Positions 24,368-31,564 of a DNA stretch of 50,022 nucleotides are shown here, piece after piece (within the stretch, counting starts at the first letter, position 1; the number at the start of each line of letters is the position of its first letter). The stretch spans positions 1 through 50,022 of the forward strand of contig JAFAAV010000139.1 of the NCBI GenBank assembly GCA_023426375.1. The letters run 5' to 3'. Below the pieces are notes generated by a model that made no database searches, was not told where the DNA came from, and was given only the letters and a program-made list of their open reading frames with translations. The translations under genes and the position numbers were made by a program. Origin of the DNA: Actinomycetes bacterium. GTDB taxonomy: Bacteria > Actinomycetota > Actinomycetes > Actinomycetales > Micrococcaceae.

Positions 24368-25294
24368 GTGAATCCCTTGGACTTTCTGCGTGAGACTAAA
24401 CACCATGCATTTGTTGCCTCTAAGCACGTTCGTTGGTTTGTTCGGGATCGCTACTACGACGCTCAGGGGGCATATTCAAAAGCGCGTGGTTTCACTTACG
24501 TCCCTTCTCGCTATCAGCGACACTTCGGAGCCTTGGACGAGCAATCGGCGCCCACGAGTAGCACTTTCCCGATTGACCATTTGAGGTTCGCCTCCACACT
24601 CCCCAGCTCGGAAGGCGAGCGAGCGCCTAGACGGTTGTACGTGCTGTGGACTGGCAACAATGACCTGACGCCGAACCGTGCGTCGTCGGTTGAAGTCATC
24701 AAGTCAAACAATCCTGATGTCTCCTTCGAATTCATCACCCCTGCGAATGTGAGTGAGTATGTAGTCGAGGGCTACCCGCTGCATCCTGCATATGAGCACC
24801 TGTCGTCCGTGCATAAGTCCGACTATCTTCGGGCATACCTGATGTATCACCATGGCGGTGCGTATCTTGACATCAAGCCCTACAACGGCCGCGTCAGCGA
24901 TTTTTTCGATGTTCTCGATGCTGAGCCGCGGATTTGGGCAGTCGGCTCACGCGAGGCGAGCGGAAACAGCTCACCCGCGTTCGGAGGGAAGCTTGGGAAA
25001 GACCAGAGGCTGCATACGAGTCGAATTCTTAGTCAAGCATGTTTCGCGTTCCGTCCCCACACCGATTTTGCGGGTCAGTGGTTAGCTGAGTGTGAACGCC
25101 GGCTCGATTATTTTCAGGACCTACTGAATCAAAATCCAGCTGTAGACCCTCGGGGTACCAGTGGGGGCTATCCAGTTCCATGGTTTTCGTTGCTCGGTGC
25201 AGTGTTCTCACCGTTGGCATTGAAGTACCACGAGCGGATTCGTATCTCAGACTCCGTCCAAGTGACTCTCGGAGGATTCGTCTCTTACAGGTAA
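24368..25294 (+). CDS. Glycosyltransferase with DXD motif (Gly_transf_sug / capsular type)
   Basis: A 308-residue cytoplasmic glycosyltransferase. RRLYVLWTGNND starts the nucleotide-sugar fold at about residue 96, and HKSDYLRAYLMYHHGGAYLDIKP carries the Asp-x-Asp-type metal site of the sugar-binding DXD family (PF04488-like), as in capsule and mannosyl transferases. GTG at 24368 follows a TATGAT box and lies after the htpX terminator; the open frame upstream of it is read-through of that terminator. The gene is visibly richer in A and T and in rare codons than its neighbours, and is isolated between two matching terminators, so recent acquisition is likely. The acceptor (cell-wall glycan, capsule or lipid) is not known. 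Confidence 0.72.
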   Translation: MNPLDFLRETKHHAFVASKHVRWFVRDRYYDAQGAYSKARGFTYVPSRYQRHFGALDEQSAPTSSTFPIDHLRFASTLPSSEGERAPRRLYVLWTGNNDLTPNRASSVEVIKSNNPDVSFEFITPANVSEYVVEGYPLHPAYEHLSSVHKSDYLRAYLMYHHGGAYLDIKPYNGRVSDFFDVLDAEPRIWAVGSREASGNSSPAFGGKLGKDQRLHTSRILSQACFAFRPHTDFAGQWLAECERRLDYFQDLLNQNPAVDPRGTSGGYPVPWFSLLGAVFSPLALKYHERIRISDSVQVTLGGFVSYR

Positions 25295-25364
25295 TCCGCT
25301 GAATGCCCGTTTGCGTCACTACCGAAGATCACTAGTTTCGCGAGTTACAAGGTGCAGTTTTGAA

Positions 25365-25396
25365 GAAGCCGTGACCCGGGATGGGGTCACGGCTTC
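25365..25396. terminator. Bidirectional terminator between glycosyltransferase and yajQ
   Basis: GAAGCCGTGACCC and GGGTCACGGCTTC form a 13-bp stem with a six-base loop. On the minus strand it is followed by TTCAAAA and serves yajQ; it also stops the glycosyltransferase message. Confidence 0.85.
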
Positions 25397-25429
25397 TCTC
25401 GCGGTATGCCGATCGGCGCCGATGCTACA

Positions 25430-25921
25430 TCAGCGGTAATTCACGAACTGCAGATCAACCTCTAGGTCTGAGCCCTTGAGCAGGGCAATGACATCCTGCA
25501 GGTCGTCGCGGGACTTGGAGGAGACGCGCAGTTCATCACCCTGGATGGTGGCCTTCACGCCCTTGGGGCCCTCGTCACGGATCAGCTTGGTGATCTTCTT
25601 GGCCTGATCCTGAGCGATGCCTTCCTTGATGGTGGACTCGATGCGGTACTCCTTGCCGGAGGCGTAGGGTTCGCCGTCGTCCAGGGACTTCAGGGAGATG
25701 CCGCGTTTGACCAGCTTGGACTGAAACACGTCGAGAACTGCTTGAGCGCGTTCCTCGGAGTTGGCCTTGATCAAGATCTTTTCACCGGAGAAGTCGATCT
25801 CGGCACCCACCCCGCGGAAGTCGTAGCGCTGGGACACCTCTTTCTGGGCCTGGTTGAGCGCGTTGGAGACTTCCTGCTTGTCTACCTTGCTGACCACGTC
25901 GAACGAAGATTCTGAAGCCAC
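25430..25921 (-). CDS. yajQ: YajQ family nucleotide-binding protein
   Basis: A 163-residue protein of the YajQ family (two ferredoxin-like halves). Members bind nucleotides, and cyclic di-GMP in some species, but the role in actinobacteria is unclear. Family blocks are ESSFDVVSKVDKQEV, SQRYDFRG, EKILIKANSEERA, KITKLIRDEGPKGVKA and SSKSRDDLQ, all intact. The GTG at 25921 is used because it gives the standard ASESSFD N-terminus and follows AAAGGAAC; a longer frame from 25969 is not needed. Confidence 0.95.
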   Translation of the reverse strand: MASESSFDVVSKVDKQEVSNALNQAQKEVSQRYDFRGVGAEIDFSGEKILIKANSEERAQAVLDVFQSKLVKRGISLKSLDDGEPYASGKEYRIESTIKEGIAQDQAKKITKLIRDEGPKGVKATIQGDELRVSSKSRDDLQDVIALLKGSDLEVDLQFVNYR

Positions 25922-26128
25922 GATGTTCCTTTCATGGGATGTCGGAGGCGTGCTGGTAACTCTTTTCATCCAGCCTAGTGGCCTACAGCTGTGGAGGTTG
26001 TTATCAACTTGTCATCGGCAGCACAGGCGGATCTCAGGAGCGCGGGTAAGGATGAGTGCATGCCTCAGATCGACAACAGCCGTTCGGCATCTTCCCCACA
26101 TTCCTCCTTGTCAGGACACGTTCTACCC

Positions 26129-26449
26129 ATGAAAAACCAGCCGCGCATCCGTGTGCCAGGGCTCAAGGCCTCCAAGTCCGCTCTCCGCAGGGGCAGCGGT
26201 GCCCTTGCGGGAACAGCGCTTGCCGCCGGCCTGATTGTCGGAGGCTCCGGGGCGGCCCAAGCGCAAGCCCCACGCGCGCTTCAGACGCCACCTGCGGTTC
26301 AGCCCGGCGCGATGACGGGCCAAGGGGTTGCTGTTCAGCGGCGGCTGGACGGTATCCGGCAGGACCTGGATCGCGCGGTGGCAGCGGGTGACGTGACGCG
26401 TGAACAAGCGGATGCCTTTGCTGCGAAGATCGTTCGTCACATGGAGTGA
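26129..26449 (+). CDS. Small secreted protein with SHOCT-like C-terminal helices
   Basis: A 106-residue protein. Basic residues (KASKSALRRGSG) precede a hydrophobic stretch LAGTALAAGLIVGG and an AQAQA cleavage site, so it is probably secreted by the Sec route. The mature part is a Pro/Gln-rich linker and a helical pair, RLDGIRQDLDRAVAAGDVT then REQADAFAAKIV, a pattern seen in short C-terminal helical modules of envelope proteins. ATG at 26129 is preferred because it begins the signal peptide; starts at 25991 or 26060 would add an odd N-terminal extension. No homologue of known function is recognised. Confidence 0.55.
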   Translation: MKNQPRIRVPGLKASKSALRRGSGALAGTALAAGLIVGGSGAAQAQAPRALQTPPAVQPGAMTGQGVAVQRRLDGIRQDLDRAVAAGDVTREQADAFAAKIVRHME

Positions 26450-26491
26450 TGTGCCTAATTTTGGTCTCGGGCTCATCCCTGTGTAATGTTG

Positions 26492-26521
26492 AGGTGCTCC
26501 CGCTCGCGGGGGCACCTTATT
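26492..26521 (+). terminator. Terminator upstream of tRNA-Tyr
   Basis: AGGTGCTCCCG and CGGGGGCACCT pair over 11 positions (one T-G) around CTCG, followed by TATT. It ends the small secreted protein message. Confidence 0.75.
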
Positions 26522-26545
26522 GCTCATTCAGGTGAGTGATGCCGC

Positions 26546-26627
26546 GGCAGATTACCCGAGCGGCCAAAGGGGGCTGACTGTAAATCAGCTGGCTATGCCT
26601 ACGGGGGTTCGAATCCCTCATCTGCCA
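26546..26627 (+). tRNA. tRNA-Tyr (GTA)
   Basis: An 82-base tRNA with a long variable arm. The acceptor stem GGCAGAT pairs with ATCTGCC, the anticodon loop is CTGTAAA with GTA, and the T arm GGGGGTTCGAATCCCTC is intact. CCA is not encoded in full (ACCG follows). A terminator lies just downstream. Confidence 0.97.
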
Positions 26628-26632
26628 CCGAG

Positions 26633-26663
26633 AAAAACCCGGACCGTGAGGTCCGGGTTTTTT
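26633..26663. terminator. Terminator after tRNA-Tyr
   Basis: AAAAACCCGGACC-GTGA-GGTCCGGGTTTTTT is an ideal stem with A and T runs on both sides, so it works in both directions: for the tRNA and for the convergent glyoxalase-family gene ending at 26681. Confidence 0.95.
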
Positions 26664-26680
26664 CGTTGTAGAACTCAGGG

Positions 26681-27067
26681 TCAGGGAGCATCCACCCACT
26701 GAACAAGCTGGACGATGATCCCGTTCGGATCAAGAACTTGGAAGTACCGTTCGCCCCAGGGCTCGGTCTCGATGGCGGTGGGGATCACCAGGTCGCGGGA
26801 GCCTAATCGGTGCCATTCGGCGTCGATGTCGTCGACTTCGAAGACTATGAGCAGGCCGGTTCCGGCGGTCCCCGCGTGACTGGCTGGTTTGAAGGTATCG
26901 AGACCTGCTCGGAGGAGAACCACGTTGAACCCGGCATCTTCGCGGCTCAATGAGACGAATCCATCCTGGGCCATGACCTCCTGGAAATCGAAGTGATCTT
27001 TGAAGAACGCGGCTGAAGCTTGAACGTCGTCCACATTGAGGAAGATGGCAGAAGCGGTGATGTTCAT
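26681..27067 (-). CDS. Glyoxalase/bleomycin-resistance/dioxygenase superfamily protein
   Basis: A 128-residue vicinal-oxygen-chelate fold protein: ASAIFLNVDDVQASAAFF opens the first beta-alpha-beta unit and ERYFQVLDPNGIIVQLVQW closes the second, with the usual C-terminal Gln/Glu metal-ligand position. Members include antibiotic-binding proteins and lyases; the exact role cannot be told. It starts 54 bases from the divergent TetR gene, and the operator between them (27083-27107) suggests control by that regulator. Its ribosome binding site is AAGGAGCCCCC. Confidence 0.82.
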   Translation of the reverse strand: MNITASAIFLNVDDVQASAAFFKDHFDFQEVMAQDGFVSLSREDAGFNVVLLRAGLDTFKPASHAGTAGTGLLIVFEVDDIDAEWHRLGSRDLVIPTAIETEPWGERYFQVLDPNGIIVQLVQWVDAP

Positions 27068-27082
27068 GGGGGCTCCTTAGAG

Positions 27083-27107
27083 TAATGACGTACATCGTAC
27101 GGTATTA
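27083..27107. promoter_or_regulatory. TetR-type operator between glyoxalase and tetR
   Basis: A 25-base dyad of the form TAAT-N2-CGTAC-N3-GTACG-N2-ATTA, with all paired positions matching. TAGAAT (27110-27115) just downstream is a -10 box for tetR, six bases before its ATG, so the operator would cover the spacer and -35 region and allow autorepression. Confidence 0.75.
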
Positions 27108-27121
27108 GGTAGAATGCGGTT

Positions 27122-27898
27122 ATGCCGCAGAAAATTCCCAAGACCCCGGAGGACAACGACCTTGAGGTCGTGAAGAAGCACCTTCGGCTGCTGTGGGCTG
27201 GTCATGACGAGAAGCCGGTTCGTCCCGGGCCGCGTCCGCGCATCACCGTGGATGACGTGGTTGGCACTGCCATTGAACGAGCTGGATCGGCAGGCTTGAG
27301 TGGACTGACTATGCGGGACTTGGCTGCTGACCTCGGCGTGAAAACTATGACTTTGTATGCCCACGTGCCAGACAAAAAGAGCCTCTTAGCGCTTATGTCG
27401 GATCATGTTTTCGACAGCTCGGCCAGGTCATTGCCCCATTCAGGGGCGTGGCGCGATCGGGTCAGGGCGGTCATCGACGATACGTTCCAGATGTACTTGT
27501 CACATGACTGGCTTTCGTCCATTCATACTGAGCAACCAGTTTTGGGCCCAGGTTTCCTGGGGCGATATGAACGACAGCTCGAGTGTCTTCAAGGGTTGGG
27601 TCTCAGCGATATCACTCTGGATGCGACCCTGACTTTCCTCAACAACTTTGCTCGTACGGCAGCACTGGACGTTGCCGACCGAGAAACCCTGAACAACTCC
27701 GGACCGGATTGGTGGCAAGCTGCTGGACCTGTCCTCGAGGAACTGGTATCCCCGAATGACTACCCCCTGGCCACCCGTGTGGGGACCTCCGCCGGTGAGG
27801 CGCAGGGTGGTGCGTACAACGCCCGGAGTAACTATGCCTTCGGTGTTGACCGGGTGCTCGACGGCTTGGCTGTTCTCGTGGACAGGCCCGTGCCCTAG
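27122..27898 (+). CDS. TetR family transcriptional regulator (TetR_C-type)
   Basis: A 258-residue repressor. The DNA-binding helix-turn-helix is at about 55-90 (SGLTMRDLAADLGVKTMTLYAHVPDKKSLL), preceded by a basic arm KPVRPGPRPRIT. The rest is an all-helical ligand-binding domain of the tetracycline-repressor C-terminal type. ATG 27122 is probably the first base of a leaderless message, given the TAGAAT box just upstream. It is divergent from the glyoxalase-family gene and convergent with the flavin monooxygenase, whose stop codon shares its CTAG. The inducer is unknown. Confidence 0.88.
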   Translation: MPQKIPKTPEDNDLEVVKKHLRLLWAGHDEKPVRPGPRPRITVDDVVGTAIERAGSAGLSGLTMRDLAADLGVKTMTLYAHVPDKKSLLALMSDHVFDSSARSLPHSGAWRDRVRAVIDDTFQMYLSHDWLSSIHTEQPVLGPGFLGRYERQLECLQGLGLSDITLDATLTFLNNFARTAALDVADRETLNNSGPDWWQAAGPVLEELVSPNDYPLATRVGTSAGEAQGGAYNARSNYAFGVDRVLDGLAVLVDRPVP

Positions 27899-28965
27899 CG
27901 CTCCTCCAGTCGATCGGAGTTGCTACGCAACCGCGGCAACACCTGGTCGCCGAGTAGGCGGAGCGTGCGCAGAGCCATCTCGTGCGGTAGCCCGTTGACG
28001 TCCACTCGAAGCAAAAATCGCTCGGTCCCCAGTTCGCGTTGCATGGTGGCCAACTTGTCGACCGCGTCGCTCACCCCACCCACCACGAGCGAACCGTGGG
28101 GGCCGCACTGCTCGGCAAATTCGTCGAGAGTCCAGGCCGGATCCTCGGGGGTAGCGGCACCGAACGCTCGAGTGCCCGCTGCGAAATAGGGATGCGCCAG
28201 CTCGACCGCAGCCTCCCACGGCTCGTCGGCGGCGTCGTCGGGAATGATCAGGGCGGGCACGGCCAGGCCCACGCGAGCCGAGGAATTGTCGCCGAACCCA
28301 AGCAGTGCCTCCCGGTAAGCCTTCACGTAGGGCACCAGATGGCGCCACGCGCCCTCCATGACGTTGAGCATGACTCCCAGCCCGTGCCCCGCCGCTCGCA
28401 GTACCGATCTGGGGGAGCCCGACGACGCCGCCCACACCAGGTCGCGTTGGTCCCTTCCCGTGGTGGGTATCTCCACGTTCGTGACGTGATCCCGGAAGGC
28501 ACCGAGTAGATCCGTGGCCCCTGGGCGCAGTAGGTTCAGCAGCTGATCTAGGCGTTCTTCGAAGATCTCCTCCTTAAGGTGCGGGTCAACGCCAAATAGT
28601 TCAAGGTCATCGGGGCGTCCTCCCCGCCCGGCAACGAGCTCGGCACGACCGTCGGACAGGAGGGAGAGGGTGGTGAGCTGCTCGGCTGTGCGTACCGGGT
28701 CGGCCGTGGTCAATACGCTCGCTGCGGCGGACAGACGGATGCGTTCTGTGACTCTGCTGACCGCTGCCAGAAGCATCAGTGGGTCCTGGGTGATGCGGTG
28801 TCGGCCGTGGCCCTCTCCGGCCCCGAAGACATCCAAGCCCACCGATTCCGTAGCGCGGGCGAGTTCTATTAGCTGAGCAAAGCGCTGCGAGGCGTCGGGT
28901 CGATGACCGGTGACCGGATCGGTCGTGAGTTCACCCCAGGTCAGAACTCCAAGGTGCAGGTTCAC
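27895..28965 (-). CDS. LLM class flavin-dependent oxidoreductase
   Basis: A 356-residue luciferase-like monooxygenase with a TIM-barrel fold (LGVLTWGELTT at the start; GLDVFGAGEGHGR; LSAAASVLTTADPVRTAEQLTTL; then ELVAGRGG), which uses reduced flavin and oxygen or coenzyme F420. The substrate is unknown. GTG at 28965 is chosen because GAGAGGAGCCAC precedes it. Its stop codon overlaps that of the convergent tetR gene within CTAG (27895-27898), leaving no room for a terminator. Confidence 0.85.
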   Translation of the reverse strand: MNLHLGVLTWGELTTDPVTGHRPDASQRFAQLIELARATESVGLDVFGAGEGHGRHRITQDPLMLLAAVSRVTERIRLSAAASVLTTADPVRTAEQLTTLSLLSDGRAELVAGRGGRPDDLELFGVDPHLKEEIFEERLDQLLNLLRPGATDLLGAFRDHVTNVEIPTTGRDQRDLVWAASSGSPRSVLRAAGHGLGVMLNVMEGAWRHLVPYVKAYREALLGFGDNSSARVGLAVPALIIPDDAADEPWEAAVELAHPYFAAGTRAFGAATPEDPAWTLDEFAEQCGPHGSLVVGGVSDAVDKLATMQRELGTERFLLRVDVNGLPHEMALRTLRLLGDQVLPRLRSNSDRLEER

Positions 28966-29045
28966 GTGGCTCCTCTCGAGGTGACACATCCGAACAGGGT
29001 CTTGTGCCAGCAGTGAACGCTCTGGGGTTGAAACTCCCGGCGTTT

Positions 29046-29051
29046 TAGGCT
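29046..29051 (+). promoter_or_regulatory. trxA: -10 box TAGGCT before trxA
   Basis: TAGGCT ends six bases before the ATG at 29058. There is no ribosome binding site, so the message is probably leaderless. No -35 consensus is seen at the right distance. Confidence 0.45.
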
Positions 29052-29057
29052 GGGTCC

Positions 29058-29438
29058 ATGGCTACTGTAGACATCACCCAAGACACTCTGGGCCAGACCA
29101 TTTCTGACAATGACATTGTCCTGTTGGACTGGTGGGCAGACTGGTGCGGCCCCTGCAAGCAGTTCGCTCCGACCTACGAGGCCGCATCCGAGAAGCACTC
29201 CGACATCGTGTTCGGCAAGGTGGACACGGAGGACCAGCAGGGACTGGCTGCCGCAGCGCAGATTTCCTCCATCCCCACCCTCATGGCTTTCCGCGAGGGC
29301 ATCCTGGTGTTCTCCCAGCCCGGTGCTATGCCGGCGAACGCCCTGGATCAGGTCATTGACGCAGTCAAGGGCTTGGATATGGAAGAGGTTCGTGCCGAGG
29401 TCGAGAAGCAGGCCGCCGAGGGCGAGCAGGCCAACTGA
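29058..29438 (+). CDS. trxA: Thioredoxin
   Basis: A 126-residue thioredoxin with the redox site WCGPC at about 29-33 and the cis-proline in SIPTLMAF. It reduces protein disulfides in the cytoplasm. The C-terminal 20 residues (MEEVRAEVEKQAAEGEQAN) are a charged extension beyond the core fold, and the usual FKxG strand reads FREG. It stands alone with its own promoter and terminator; no thioredoxin reductase is nearby. Confidence 0.95.
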   Translation: MATVDITQDTLGQTISDNDIVLLDWWADWCGPCKQFAPTYEAASEKHSDIVFGKVDTEDQQGLAAAAQISSIPTLMAFREGILVFSQPGAMPANALDQVIDAVKGLDMEEVRAEVEKQAAEGEQAN

Positions 29439-29460
29439 CCCAGCTCAAGACTTAACCGCT

Positions 29461-29490
29461 CAGGGCTCTCTCCGCGTGGAGAGAGCCCTG
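29461..29490. terminator. Terminator after trxA
   Basis: CAGGGCTCTCTCC and GGAGAGAGCCCTG form a perfect 13-bp stem with the loop GCGT. The T-rich tail is poor (AGGTCATTTA), but the stem is strong and lies between convergent trxA and the VIT1 gene. Confidence 0.8.
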
Positions 29491-29586
29491 AGGTCATTTA
29501 ATGGCCGACCTCCGTTGAAGGTGAAGCCTGACCGCATGGAAACCTCGGTCTAAGTGGCCGGGGGAGCACACGGATTTACGTTGCAG

Positions 29587-30300
29587 CTAGGCGGTAGTCA
29601 CGCCCAACAACGATCCGATGAGGAACGTGGCACCGAGCGCCAGCGCGCCACCAACGACCACTCGGGCGGCGGCGCGACCCACGTGCGGAGTGCCACCCAA
29701 CCGTGCGCCCAGGGTGCCCGTGATCGCTAGAGCCGCGAGAACGGCCACGAACGTGACGGGGATTCGCCATTCCGGCGGCGGCAGCAGGATGGCCAACATG
29801 GGGAGGACCGAACCGAGCAGGAATGCCAGTGCGGATGCCCACGCTGCGGCCCACGGGCTCGGGATGTCCTGAGGGTCGATGCCCAGCTCGGCGTCGAGAT
29901 GCGCGAGTAGCGCGTTACGTTCGGTGAGTTCCACGGCCACTTGGCGCGCAGTGTCTTCGGAAAGCCCACGCGAGCGATAGATATCCGTGAGTTCTTGCAG
30001 CTCGGCCTCTGGCATCTCTGCGAGCTCACGTTCTTCCTTCGCGATCAAGGCCTCTTGCGAGTCCTTCTGGCTGGAGACCGACACGTACTCCGCCAGCCCC
30101 ATGGACAGCGCCCCACCAATCACGGCGGCTGAACCGGCGACCAGGATCGGCCAGGAATTGACCGTTGCACCGGCAACACCGACCACGGTGGCAGCCACGG
30201 ACACGATGCCGTCGTTGGCGCCCATCACTCCGGCACGGAGTTTGTTCAGTTTCTCTCCGTATTTGGTGTTGTGGGGTTCGGTCAGGGAGTGCTCGGTCAT
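29587..30300 (-). CDS. VIT1/CCC1 family metal transporter
   Basis: A 237-residue membrane protein with about five helices, of the vacuolar iron transporter family, which exports iron or manganese from the cytoplasm. Helix 1 holds GVMGANDGIVSVAATVVGVAGA with the conserved Asn-Asp, and helix 2 ends in GLAEYVSVSSQKDSQ. The central cytoplasmic loop is Glu-rich (KEERELAEMPEAELQEL), like the metal-binding loop of VIT1. It lacks an N-terminal ferritin-like domain. Close to thioredoxin and a fur-katA unit, though not linked to them in an operon. Confidence 0.9.
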   Translation of the reverse strand: MTEHSLTEPHNTKYGEKLNKLRAGVMGANDGIVSVAATVVGVAGATVNSWPILVAGSAAVIGGALSMGLAEYVSVSSQKDSQEALIAKEERELAEMPEAELQELTDIYRSRGLSEDTARQVAVELTERNALLAHLDAELGIDPQDIPSPWAAAWASALAFLLGSVLPMLAILLPPPEWRIPVTFVAVLAALAITGTLGARLGGTPHVGRAAARVVVGGALALGATFLIGSLLGVTTA

Positions 30301-30391
30301 GACTCAAGTCTGCTCCGCCGCCCGAAATTTAGCTAGCTAGGTTAACCAATCCTCAGTTGAGCTCTCAGTCGTCCCTGGAACGGTAAGGAGT

Positions 30392-31402
30392 TCAGTGCCC
30401 GCGGTGATCCGCGGGGGACAAGCGCGGTCCGAACGATGGCTTGCGGTGACCGCTGGCCTTGATCAAGCGCACTACGCGTTGGCGGTGACCGCGCCAGGGT
30501 TCCAGGAGCTCTTCCATGCGTTCATCAGAGCCTGGGGCGCCGTCGAAGAACCAGCACACGTAATCGGCCAGGTGATAGTCGCGCACGCTGATGCCGTCAG
30601 GATCCCCGTGGGTGCACTGGGTGATTTCTGCTGCGGTCCATACCCCGATCCCGCTGAAGGTCTGCAGTGTGGCGCGCACGGCCGCGGGGTCCTTGATCAG
30701 CCTCAAACGTTCCACAGCGCTCGCCCGCTGAACGATTCTCATGACGGTCGCGGAGCGGTGCGGATCGACGCCCGCGCGGTGCCATTGCCACGAGGGAATC
30801 CTCCGCCACTGTTCCGGTGTGGGAGGCACATACATTCCGGCCGGGGTAGGCCCCGGGGCGGCTTCACCCGCCAACCGGACCAGGTACCGATAGGCGCGGA
30901 TGGCCTCGATGGCTGTGACGCGTTGCTCGATGACGGCAATCACCGCGCGATCTATCACCGCGCCGGTCGCCGGCAGCCGAAGCCCGGGGTGACGACGCCG
31001 CGTCTGACGCAATCGTTCGGGGAGCAGTTCATAGGCGGGGGAGTTCTCGAACACCGTCCAGTCATCCGAGGCACCACACCAGTTCGGGGCGAGGGAAATC
31101 CACTTGAGTGCACCGGGACCCCAAGCATCGACCACGATGTCCCGTTCCAAGGCGGTTGTGGTCGTTCCGCCGGGTGCCCGGGTAAAACGAGCAGACACCG
31201 CCAGGCCTTGATGTCTGGTGGTGACCCACACGCATTCCGGGGAGATGACCCTCAGCGTGGGGTCATTCGTTCCGCGACCGAGCACCGAGAGGGTCTGCCC
31301 CAGGTGCACGGGGCCGTGCGGAGTCCAGCGGAGCCGAACGGGCTCCGATGCGGACTGCTGCTCGGGAACAGCGGGGACTTCCAAGGACATGCTCGTCATC
31401 AT
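30392..31402 (-). CDS. DNA-3-methyladenine glycosylase-like protein (AlkA/HhH-GPD)
   Basis: A 336-residue base-excision repair enzyme. The helix-hairpin-helix is LQTFSGIGVWTAAEI and the catalytic Asp lies in SVRDYHLADYVCW, both near residue 250-275. The N-terminal 150 residues form the AlkA-like beta domain. It should remove alkylated bases from DNA. The first ATG (31402), second (31399) or fifth codon (31390) could be the start; no ribosome binding site decides. It is divergent from the DUF2079 gene. Confidence 0.82.
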   Translation of the reverse strand: MMTSMSLEVPAVPEQQSASEPVRLRWTPHGPVHLGQTLSVLGRGTNDPTLRVISPECVWVTTRHQGLAVSARFTRAPGGTTTTALERDIVVDAWGPGALKWISLAPNWCGASDDWTVFENSPAYELLPERLRQTRRRHPGLRLPATGAVIDRAVIAVIEQRVTAIEAIRAYRYLVRLAGEAAPGPTPAGMYVPPTPEQWRRIPSWQWHRAGVDPHRSATVMRIVQRASAVERLRLIKDPAAVRATLQTFSGIGVWTAAEITQCTHGDPDGISVRDYHLADYVCWFFDGAPGSDERMEELLEPWRGHRQRVVRLIKASGHRKPSFGPRLSPADHRGH

Positions 31403-31564
31403 TCCACGGGCCTAGGACACGCATAAGCGCCCCTGGCCACGTGGGAAAGCAGCCTCCACCCCGGCGTCGCGAACGTCGAGAATTTAAAGTCGATTACATG
31501 TTCATCTACGTGTGGGAACGCTGGGTTATCCTGCCCTCGACCGCTACCCACGTGAGGAAATCCG

